DNA of 17,372 bases, from NCBI GenBank assembly GCA_002505935.1, contig DAWL01000164.1, forward strand, positions 504 through 17,875. The letters run 5' to 3'. Shown here one piece after another: positions 1 through 7,247 of the stretch (position 1 is its first letter; every line of letters starts with the position of its first letter). The notes beneath the pieces were generated by a model. The model did not search any database, had not been told where the DNA came from, and saw nothing but the letters and a program-made list of their open reading frames with translations. The translations under genes and the position numbers were made by a program. Origin of the DNA: Euryarchaeota archaeon UBA226 (GTDB lineage Archaea > Thermoplasmatota > Poseidoniia > Poseidoniales > Poseidoniaceae).

Positions 1-2258
1 GCACTGCCTCCATACAAAGAGGTAGTAATGTGATGTGAGAAAAATGGACATATCGGAGAGAATGCTGCCATGAAATCTCTTACTATACGATGAATAGTCC
101 AAGAAGCAGCAGAATCACCATCGTAAAGGCGAGATTTGGCCATCTCTAACCAGTGACTCGGAAGGATTCCAGTTCCGAAATTCTTGAGAGACTGAGTTGC
201 GGTGTAGATGTCTAAGTCAGCCCATGCTTGGCAAACCTGAGCCATAGTTTCTGAGAACTCAGAAAGAATCCAACGGTCTTCAACATTCAAATTCGAAGGA
301 ACAGAATCAAGATCATCAGGCACATCGAATTGACTGGCAAATCTAGAGACATTGAACAGTTTGGTCAGTACACCGAAATACTTCTTCTCAATCTCTTCAG
401 GATTGATATGGAAATCATCTCCAACTTGAGCATCACAAGCCTTCCATAAACGAAAACACTCGCTTCCTATCTTATTTGCTCTCAATTGAACCTGTTTGCC
501 ATCTGGACCCTTGACCTTCCATGAGCCAGTTCGTCCACCAGCACCACATTCCAATACTGAATCCGCATCTATTCCATTGCCCAAGGACTTGCTCATCTTC
601 CGCCCCCATGGGTCCATACCTAGACCATCTATCCAGACATTGGCAAAACCTGGCTTGTCAAGGACCAAGGTGCTCTTGAGAAGAGTATAGTATAACCAAG
701 TCCTAACAATTTCCTTGCCCTGTGGACGCAATCCGGTGGGGAAGGCTCTCTCGAAGACCTCAGGCTGATTCAGATAACCGCTGACAAAGAGGTTGGAATT
801 GGAAGAATCCATCCAAGTATCGAACACCTTGTGCTCACCCTCGACCTTGCCCAATTGATCTTTCATATTCTCCCATTCACCGAGTAACTCCCTAGATTCT
901 CGATCTAGAACATGACTGCCACTCGGCGGATCCTGATGCCAAGGTTGCACATATGTGCCAGCAGGGGGAACGACAACGAAATCTCCACTTTCACTATACC
1001 AAATTGGAATCTCGGTATGATACCAACGTCTGCGGCTTATCGGCCAATCTATACTGATATTCTCCATCCAATCCAATAGGAATTGCTTGTTTCTAGGTGG
1101 TACGAAATTAATCTCCTCGATATGTTCTGCCATCCTGTCTTGAATATGCGTCTGTCTTACATACCACTCCTTGAGGAGGATTATCTCAACAGGATTCTTG
1201 CCTCGTTCACTAACCGGAACCTCTTGTTCCTTTTCGATGATTTGAGAGATTGTACCTTGAGCCTCAAGATACTCGATTACATGATCTCTGGCCTCGGAGA
1301 CCTTCATTCCTTTGAGAGGCCCCGAGATATCGGTCATCGCCCCATCAAGGTCGATCGCTTGGAATGGTTTCAGACCAAGTTCTCTGAATATTGCCACATC
1401 GTTCTGGTCACCAAACGAACAAACCATCAGCACACCACTGCCGAATTCCGATTTAACGGAGGGATGCGTTTGAATCTCAACATATGATTCTCGGCCTTCA
1501 ACAGGAACAGGTAGATTGATTCTCTTACCGACCAGATGCCTGTACCTCTCATCTTCTGGATGCACAACTACAATTCCACATGCGCATATCAACTCGGGTC
1601 TGGTAGTGGAGATTACCACCTCTTCACCATCCTCTGTCTTCCAAATGACATCAACCAATCTAGTCATACGATTCAATCGTTCGACCTCAGCGTCAGCAAT
1701 GGTGGTTTTTTCAACTGGATCGTAGATATTAGGCCGCAAATCTTCAATGATTTCTCCACGCTTAAACAGGTCGACAAAGATCGCTTGAGTAACGGCTCTG
1801 TAATCATCTGCGTCCGTAAGATACTCTTTGGCAAAATCACAAGACAATCCTACTCTAGCTGCAGTATTGCGCATGGCTTGAGTAAAATCTTCGATAGTTT
1901 CTCTGCACAATTCTATGAAATCCCCACGCTCCCAAGTGCGCATTTTCCGACCATGCTTCTTCTCGACAGTGAATTCAATGTTGATTCCATTGCGGTCCAC
2001 TCCCCATGGGAAATAGACTTCCTTGCCAAGTAAACGCTGGGAGCGGGCAATAACATCAATCATTGAATATTGAGCAACAGCACCGATATGCCAAGTGCCA
2101 CTTGGATATGGTGGAGGGGTGTCGATTACGAATACCTCACGGCTGCTATCAGGTTTGAAACCGTAACGAGTATCATACCCTTCAGAGTAGTGTTCTTCCT
2201 GTATTCTCTTCTCAAGATCAACTGACCATCTTTTCTCTTTCAGGCGGGGTTCAGGCAT
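1..2258 (-). CDS. valS: Valyl-tRNA synthetase, archaeal type, 3' end cut by window edge
   Basis: The product charges tRNA-Val with valine in the cytosol. The frame stays open from the ATG at 2258 down to base 1, giving 752 residues without a stop; the C-terminal part of the anticodon-binding domain lies outside. Visible parts: an N-terminal class I motif TPPPYPSGTWHIGA (HIGA at residues 57-60), a CP1 editing-type insertion (about residues 170-360), a segment PVEIILLKEWYVRQ and WPISRRRWYHTEIPIWY (about 365-421) of the kind seen in archaeal ValRS, DTWMDSSNS, and KMSKS at residues 554-558. The start is supported by GGAG eight bases upstream and by an N-terminus that begins just before the catalytic fold. 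Oddities: the last His of HIGH is Ala; no CxxC pair follows IPIWY; about 24 extra residues follow KMSKS. IleRS is the main alternative, but the CP core motifs fit ValRS better. Confidence 0.88.
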   Translation of the reverse strand, partial: MPEPRLKEKRWSVDLEKRIQEEHYSEGYDTRYGFKPDSSREVFVIDTPPPYPSGTWHIGAVAQYSMIDVIARSQRLLGKEVYFPWGVDRNGINIEFTVEKKHGRKMRTWERGDFIELCRETIEDFTQAMRNTAARVGLSCDFAKEYLTDADDYRAVTQAIFVDLFKRGEIIEDLRPNIYDPVEKTTIADAEVERLNRMTRLVDVIWKTEDGEEVVISTTRPELICACGIVVVHPEDERYRHLVGKRINLPVPVEGRESYVEIQTHPSVKSEFGSGVLMVCSFGDQNDVAIFRELGLKPFQAIDLDGAMTDISGPLKGMKVSEARDHVIEYLEAQGTISQIIEKEQEVPVSERGKNPVEIILLKEWYVRQTHIQDRMAEHIEEINFVPPRNKQFLLDWMENISIDWPISRRRWYHTEIPIWYSESGDFVVVPPAGTYVQPWHQDPPSGSHVLDRESRELLGEWENMKDQLGKVEGEHKVFDTWMDSSNSNLFVSGYLNQPEVFERAFPTGLRPQGKEIVRTWLYYTLLKSTLVLDKPGFANVWIDGLGMDPWGRKMSKSLGNGIDADSVLECGAGGRTGSWKVKGPDGKQVQLRANKIGSECFRLWKACDAQVGDDFHINPEEIEKKYFGVLTKLFNVSRFASQFDVPDDLDSVPSNLNVEDRWILSEFSETMAQVCQAWADLDIYTATQSLKNFGTGILPSHWLEMAKSRLYDGDSAASWTIHRIVRDFMAAFSPICPFFSHHITTSLYGGS

Positions 2259-2310
2259 TCTGCTCACTCCCGGGCCCCAGTCCAGTCAACGGAGTGGGTC
2301 CGACCCGGTG

Positions 2311-2316
2311 CTAAAG
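2311..2316 (-). promoter_or_regulatory. Candidate TATA-like box of valS
   Basis: On the minus strand this reads CTTTAG inside a GC-rich surrounding. A start of transcription about 26 bases downstream would fall near 2287 and give a leader of roughly 29 bases containing the GGAG ribosome binding site at 2267-2270, eight bases before the valS ATG. The match to an archaeal TATA box is weak and rests on position only. Confidence 0.3.
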
Positions 2317-2392
2317 AGGGATGGCTATGAACCCGCCGATAGCACATAGTGCAAGAAAGAAGGCGTAAAGGATGAACTGACATCCTCATGTG

Positions 2393-2397
2393 TTTAA
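2393..2397 (+). promoter_or_regulatory. Candidate TATA-like box of the RND exporter gene
   Basis: TTTAA stands out in a GC-rich stretch, about 35 bases before the proposed ATG at 2431. Archaeal transcription starts typically lie about 25 bases downstream of the box, so the transcript would begin near 2420 with a very short leader. The box abuts the palindrome at 2398-2412. Confidence 0.4.
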
Positions 2398-2412
2398 GTC
2401 AAGGCGCTTGAC
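2398..2412 (+). promoter_or_regulatory. Perfect palindrome GTCAAG-GCG-CTTGAC, candidate operator
   Basis: Two 6-base arms are perfect inverted repeats around a 3-base spacer. The element begins at the base after the TTTAA box and lies before or over the expected transcription start, a position where a bound dimeric regulator would block TBP/TFB or polymerase. No dedicated regulator gene is recognised in the window. A chance palindrome cannot be excluded. Confidence 0.35.
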
Positions 2413-2430
2413 GCAGAGGCGGGCTTGACC

Positions 2431-5400
2431 ATGTCTGAGGGCGCTGGAGATGAGACCGCTGAGAAGAAGGCGGACAGGCTCAGTGCCAAAGAACGGCTGC
2501 AAAATATACTACGGCACAGCCGTGAACGGGCGGGTGCTGTTGGAAACAAAATGGCAGGGAGAGTCAAGGGTTTTGATCCTAAGGCCGCAGGTAAGGCTGT
2601 ACTCTCCGCACCTGATGCACTGAAGAGAGAATATCGCCGCAGAGGTACTTCGGGAGTTATTACTAAATTTCCAGCCTTCACGATTGCAGTCTTTCTCTTT
2701 GCCACGCTATTCTTCGTCTACCATAGTGGATTTATGGACATCAACGAGACTGACCCCATGCCCTGGCAAGTCAAAGAAGGGCCCAGTCTGAATGTCAATG
2801 GTAGTTTAGACGTCTATCTCCCAGAAGGGGACCCTGTTGCAGCAGCAATCAAAGAAGTGCAAGAAGACTGGTCTACTAATGTGATGATCATCTATGTGGA
2901 ATTGAAGGGTTCTTCGAACAATATTACTGACAGAGCCATTATGTTGGAGATGGACCGTTTAGAGAAGACAGTCAACTACCGATTATCAGACCCATCTGAT
3001 GATGTTGATTACATCCTCTCCCTCTCTACTGTTGTCAAAGAAACTAATTCAAGCGCCCCGCGAGTAATGAAAGCCTTCATTGAAGAGGCTGGAGAACTTG
3101 GCTGCCAGAGTCAAGATCAAGATTGTTTCACCAGAGATAGTGCTGCATCTCTTTCTGAACAAGTCGATGATTGGGAATGGTTGCTAGGCGAATACAGCAT
3201 CCCCAACCAAGATAGAATAAATCAAATCGTTGACCAAATGTATGATTGTTACGAAGATTCTGATGGCAAGGAAAAATGTGAACCAACTCCTGGTCTCAAC
3301 AAACTAGCGCGCAACACAGATGACGACCCAAATCTCGACAGAGCAGTGATTATCGTTGCAGTAAACGAAAGTCAACCAACCAACGTTTTGATCGAGAAAT
3401 ACCGAGGAATCATCAACGAATTAGCCAATGAAGAGAGACCTTGTGACCCAGATGACCCAGGGGGCAGACAGTGTACATGGAAAGACAGGGGACTACAAAT
3501 GTCCTTGACTGGGCCTGTCCCTATTACCAATGCAGTTACTGAATTCTCTTTCAAATTATTTTGGCAAATCTTTCCCATCGCTTGCCTTTTGGTATCGTTA
3601 GGACTTTTTGTTTTCCACTCCGACCTACTTCAGACGGGATCAATACGACCACTTCAAGGATTCAAGGTCATTGTAATTGCTGGACTACCTACTCTATGTG
3701 CAGTATTTTGGACTCTAGGTATGATTGGTTGGTTAGGTTATGAAGTTTCGATGACGGTAATTATCGTAGGTCCGATTCTTCTCGCACTTGGAGTTTCATA
3801 TGGGTTACACATTACAAATCGATACGCGGAAGAGAGCGGGGACCGTCACGAAAAAATGCGGATAGCTTTCTCATCCACTGGTAAAGCGGTTTTCCTTTCT
3901 GCAGTTACTACTGTTATTGGATTCATTTCACTGACTTTCACCCCTATGGCACCTATAGCAACAGTAGGCTGGGCTCTATCTGGAGGAATAGTCATAGTCT
4001 ACATATTGACCATGGTCATGGTGCCAAATCTGACCATTTTGCTGGACCTCAAAAAGGCCAAACATCCACCTCTAGCAGTATTCGATGCAGCAGTCAATGT
4101 ACCGATTAAGTGGAACATTCCAGTGCTTGCCATTTTCGTTGCACTAATCGCAGTTTCTGGGACATGGGGGATGGAGAATGTCGAGGAAAATATCGACCTC
4201 CTTGGAATGGCGCCAGAGGATGAGCCTTCAGTTCAAAAAATGAAACAATACAGTTCCGAATTCGAGGCGGGGCAAATCGGTATGCTCTTGGTCGATGGAT
4301 ACATCAAAGGGGATTCCGATGATAATATTGCTGAAAATGACGACCCATTCAAAAATCTGCAAGGAATAAACAACCTCTCAACAAAACTCAACCTCGTTGA
4401 ACATACAACTGCAGTGAGCATTGTTTTCCTGATGAAATCGGTGGGCGTATCGGTAAATATTTCAGGAACCGATCTTGCTGTTCCCTGTAATCTTCTGCCT
4501 GAAGGAATCGATGACCTCTGTCTCTTAATTTTCGACAATGAATTCGATGATGATTTGACATTTTGGCGCTTGCTTGAGGAGATTGATCGAAATCCAGCGC
4601 TGACCGAGAACAGCCAGAAAAGGCAGCAAATTTTCCTGCTGAACGTATTCTATAACAGCTTAACAGATGAAACTAGATATCTCTTCACAGAGCCCACATA
4701 TTCTCGTTCATTGGTCTACATTGACATGCCTTTCCTACCAGTTAAAGAAACTGAAACCTCTGTCAGTTCAATCAACGAACATGCCTCAATGACTTATGCT
4801 GAAGGAAATGTTCGAAGTGGTGAATTGACTGGTGTGGCCGCTGTTTCAATTGCGGTCAACAGTCTAATCGTAGAATCTCAATGGTCATCCTTAGCCTTCG
4901 CAGTTATCCTCACACTCATAACTCTTGGAATTGTTTTCAAGGACCTTAGATTCGCTACTTGGACAACATTACCAGTTGTTTCAACTGTTGCACTACAATG
5001 GTTGGTAATGGCTCGAATGGATGTTTCACTCTCTTTGGTTACTGTAATGATCGGTTCAATTCTAGTAGGAGTTGGGGTCGATTTCTCCATACACATAGCC
5101 AACCGTATACGCGAATTAGGAGGAGGTATTGAGGCCATACGGACTTCTACCGTATCAACCGGAATGTCATTGTTTGAAGCCGCAACTGTTACGACACTCG
5201 GAATGGTTACGGCATACCTAATTCCCATCCCAGAAATCAAACCTTTCGTTACTGTAGTAATCATCTTGCTGTGGATTGCCGCAGCCAGTGCCTTGGTACT
5301 ACTTCCCGCAATCTTCGTCACACTACACAAGTATGGTCTTGGCACCTCTGGTGGGGCAGAAGCTATGATGCGTAAACTTGGGCTGAAAGGCGCAAGTGAT

Positions 5401-5469
5401 TCAGAAAATGATGATGCCAGCATGGATGCTGTAATGCTATCAAGTCAAGGAAATGAAGACGCATGGTAA
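2431..5469 (+). CDS. RND-superfamily membrane exporter (MMPL/Patched-like, two repeats)
   Basis: This is a 1012-residue polytopic protein of the predicted RND exporter group (COG1033-like), probably a proton-driven exporter of lipids or hydrophobic compounds; the substrate is unknown. Layout: a basic cytosolic N-terminus (1-80), TM1 (about 81-102), a large acidic extracellular loop with several N-glycosylation sequons (to about 370), a TM2-6 block, then a second copy with its TM at about 565-585, a loop to about 800 and a final TM block ending near 970. The TM4-type signatures are GVSYGLHITNRY (about 454) and GVGVDFSIHIANR (about 880). Only the second has the Asp (884) usually needed for proton relay; the first has Ser 456. 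The ATG at 2431 is chosen over the in-frame TTG at 2425 because GAGG at 2416-2419 is better spaced (11 bases). EVE follows 39 bases later. Confidence 0.87.
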   Translation: MSEGAGDETAEKKADRLSAKERLQNILRHSRERAGAVGNKMAGRVKGFDPKAAGKAVLSAPDALKREYRRRGTSGVITKFPAFTIAVFLFATLFFVYHSGFMDINETDPMPWQVKEGPSLNVNGSLDVYLPEGDPVAAAIKEVQEDWSTNVMIIYVELKGSSNNITDRAIMLEMDRLEKTVNYRLSDPSDDVDYILSLSTVVKETNSSAPRVMKAFIEEAGELGCQSQDQDCFTRDSAASLSEQVDDWEWLLGEYSIPNQDRINQIVDQMYDCYEDSDGKEKCEPTPGLNKLARNTDDDPNLDRAVIIVAVNESQPTNVLIEKYRGIINELANEERPCDPDDPGGRQCTWKDRGLQMSLTGPVPITNAVTEFSFKLFWQIFPIACLLVSLGLFVFHSDLLQTGSIRPLQGFKVIVIAGLPTLCAVFWTLGMIGWLGYEVSMTVIIVGPILLALGVSYGLHITNRYAEESGDRHEKMRIAFSSTGKAVFLSAVTTVIGFISLTFTPMAPIATVGWALSGGIVIVYILTMVMVPNLTILLDLKKAKHPPLAVFDAAVNVPIKWNIPVLAIFVALIAVSGTWGMENVEENIDLLGMAPEDEPSVQKMKQYSSEFEAGQIGMLLVDGYIKGDSDDNIAENDDPFKNLQGINNLSTKLNLVEHTTAVSIVFLMKSVGVSVNISGTDLAVPCNLLPEGIDDLCLLIFDNEFDDDLTFWRLLEEIDRNPALTENSQKRQQIFLLNVFYNSLTDETRYLFTEPTYSRSLVYIDMPFLPVKETETSVSSINEHASMTYAEGNVRSGELTGVAAVSIAVNSLIVESQWSSLAFAVILTLITLGIVFKDLRFATWTTLPVVSTVALQWLVMARMDVSLSLVTVMIGSILVGVGVDFSIHIANRIRELGGGIEAIRTSTVSTGMSLFEAATVTTLGMVTAYLIPIPEIKPFVTVVIILLWIAAASALVLLPAIFVTLHKYGLGTSGGAEAMMRKLGLKGASDSENDDASMDAVMLSSQGNEDAW

Positions 5470-5508
5470 GACCGTTTGATTGATGGCCGGTCACCTCTTG
5501 GCCCCACC

Positions 5509-5985
5509 ATGGTCAATCATTGGCTAATGAAGAGCGAGCCTGATGCCTACTCTTGGCAGCAACTATTGGAAGATGGACACACTCATTGGGACGGTGTACG
5601 AAATTATCAGGCTAGAAATATCATGCGAGATGATATGAAGATTGGAGATAAAGTATTGTTTTACCATTCCAATTGCAAACCTCCACATGTTGCAGGAATT
5701 GCAAAAGTGTGCAAGGAGGGCTATCCTGATTTCACATCTTGGGACCCTGATTCCAAATATCATGATGAAAAATCCAATCCTGATAACCCACGTTGGTTCA
5801 TGGTTGATATCGAGGTTGTGCGTGATTTGAACATAGTACCACTTCCTGAAATGAAAGAGAATCCCTTGTTAGAAGGCATGCCACTGCTGGCAAAGGGACA
5901 GCGACTCTCTGTTCAACCCGTTAGTCCCGAACACTTCAGAGAAGTCTGCAGGATGGGCGGATTGGAGGTCGATGAGCATGAGTGA
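5509..5985 (+). CDS. EVE-domain protein (THYN1-like, PUA superfamily)
   Basis: This 158-residue protein is a single EVE domain, the PUA/YTH-related fold found in human THYN1 and many bacterial proteins (COG2947), thought to bind modified bases in DNA or RNA. Family hallmarks are visible: WLMKSEPDAYSW at the very N-terminus, WDGVRNYQARN, the KIGDKVLFYHSN strand, then HVAGIAKV, DPDSKYHDEKS, PRWFMVDI and the closing LLAKGQRLSVQPVS. The length is normal for the family. The ATG at 5509 is chosen because EVE proteins start just before WLMKSEP; an in-frame TTG at 5476 would add eleven unconserved residues. No good ribosome binding site precedes it. Its 3' end overlaps the aminotransferase start, which suggests co-translation. 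The physiological ligand is not known. Confidence 0.9.
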   Translation: MVNHWLMKSEPDAYSWQQLLEDGHTHWDGVRNYQARNIMRDDMKIGDKVLFYHSNCKPPHVAGIAKVCKEGYPDFTSWDPDSKYHDEKSNPDNPRWFMVDIEVVRDLNIVPLPEMKENPLLEGMPLLAKGQRLSVQPVSPEHFREVCRMGGLEVDEHE

Positions 5986-7192
5986 AGAGCCGATTCCGGT
6001 ATCACAGAGAGCTGCTCAAATCGAGTATGCCATCAGGGACGTTGTGGTTCCAGCCACCGCTTTAGAAGCACAAGGACATAGTATTCTCAAACTGAACATT
6101 GGAGACCCGATTGCCTATCCAGGTCTGCCTACTCCAACTCACATGGTAGAGGCTTTTCAGAATGCCTTGGGACAAGGAAAGAATGGATATTCTCCATCTT
6201 ATGGGCTCGAAGAACTAAGACAAGCAATTGCAGAAGATGAAAGCAGTAAAGGCTGGCAATGCGACAAAAATTCAGTTTACGTATGCCACGGAGTCACCGA
6301 AGCTTTACAGATAATCTTCGCAGCCACATTAGAGGCAGGAAACAAGATACTAGCGCCTGGACCACACTACCCTCCTTACATGGCATATCCGCAAATGTAC
6401 GGAGCAACAACCGTAGAGTATCGCCTCGATGCTGATGATGGTTGGAAAGTAGACCTCGAAGACATTGAAGCAAAGATGGATGATGATGTTAGATTGTTAG
6501 TAATGATTAACCCAAACAACCCCACAGGAAATGTTGCTGGTTCCGAGGAAATAGATAAGGTGCTTGAAATCGCATCAAGATGGCCAAATTGCATGGTCAT
6601 CGCTGACGAGATATACGATGGATTGGATTTCAGTGGTAGGCAAGTGAGTATTGCTAGTCGAAGTGAAAAGGTTCCAGTATTCACCCTGAATGGTGTCAGC
6701 AAAGTGTACTATGCACCTGGTTGGCGTATCGGCTACCTTGCTATTCATGACCCTGCGGATAGGATGGCCAATGTCAAAGATGGAATTGAAAGAATTCTAC
6801 GCAGCAGATTGTGCGCATCAACCCCCGCCCAGATGGGATATTTAGCGGGATTGACCGAAGATCGTTCATGGATGTCGAAACATAGCGAAAAAGTACAGGC
6901 TCAAAGGGACCTGTGTATCGAACGAATAGCGCAGATAGATGGACTTGAGGTTCAAGCACCGGGAGGAGCGTTCTACATGTTCGTTAGATTGACCGATGAA
7001 AAATGGGCATCGGATGACAAGGCATTTGTCCTTGAACTATTGCATGAGGAGCATGTATTGGTAGTACATGGCAGCGGTTTCTCAAGTGAATTGGGCAAGG
7101 GTCACTTCCGTTTGGTCTATCTTGCTGATTTGGACATATTGAATACGGCCTTTGACAGAATTGAGGCATTTTTGAAACGACACAGAATGTGA
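5978..7192 (+). CDS. PLP-dependent class I/II aminotransferase, alanine/aspartate type
   Basis: This 404-residue cytosolic enzyme transfers amino groups from an amino acid to a 2-oxo acid (COG0436, alanine aminotransferase-like). Fold type I landmarks: GYSPSYGLEELRQAI (substrate-side loop), a glycine-rich CHGVTEALQII, NPNNPTGNV with its conserved Asn, IADEIYDGLDF (Asp contacting the PLP ring nitrogen and the following Tyr), and TLNGVSKVYYAPGWRIGY, where Lys 242 should form the Schiff base and the Arg binds phosphate. NGVSK-PGWRIGY is typical of archaeal alanine aminotransferases, but specificity cannot be fixed from sequence. Start: GGAGGT at 5964-5969 is eight bases before the ATG at 5978 and only two before the in-frame ATG at 5972, so 5978 is preferred. 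The gene overlaps the EVE gene by 8 bases. Confidence 0.9.
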   Translation: MSEEPIPVSQRAAQIEYAIRDVVVPATALEAQGHSILKLNIGDPIAYPGLPTPTHMVEAFQNALGQGKNGYSPSYGLEELRQAIAEDESSKGWQCDKNSVYVCHGVTEALQIIFAATLEAGNKILAPGPHYPPYMAYPQMYGATTVEYRLDADDGWKVDLEDIEAKMDDDVRLLVMINPNNPTGNVAGSEEIDKVLEIASRWPNCMVIADEIYDGLDFSGRQVSIASRSEKVPVFTLNGVSKVYYAPGWRIGYLAIHDPADRMANVKDGIERILRSRLCASTPAQMGYLAGLTEDRSWMSKHSEKVQAQRDLCIERIAQIDGLEVQAPGGAFYMFVRLTDEKWASDDKAFVLELLHEEHVLVVHGSGFSSELGKGHFRLVYLADLDILNTAFDRIEAFLKRHRM

Positions 7193-7225
7193 TTTCACCA
7201 TAGTATGCAACCATGACTTTGATGT

Positions 7226-7246
7226 GGAGGCAGTATTTCGCAATAC
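7226..7246 (+). promoter_or_regulatory. GGAGG site plus small hairpin ahead of the large membrane protein
   Basis: GGAGG (7226-7230) is 17 bases from the ATG at 7248, too far for normal initiation. Between them lies an inverted repeat GTATT (7233-7237), loop TCGC, AATAC (7242-7246). Folding it would leave only about three unpaired bases between GGAGG and ATG. Whether this is used is unknown; initiation could instead be at the GTG at 7224, which lacks a ribosome binding site. Confidence 0.25.
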
Positions 7247-7247
7247 C

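Noticed and set aside
1083..2033. Plus-strand open frames of 69-165 codons
   Set aside because: They are antisense to the well-supported valS frame, with no family resemblance or ribosome binding sites.
2394..2705. Minus-strand open frame of 103 codons across the exporter promoter and N-terminus
   Set aside because: It is the reverse strand of a clear coding region, of low complexity (Ala/Ser/Leu), and has no supporting motif.
4878..5423. Minus-strand open frame of 181 codons
   Set aside because: It is opposite the second TM block of the RND protein; the length comes from base bias in hydrophobic codons.
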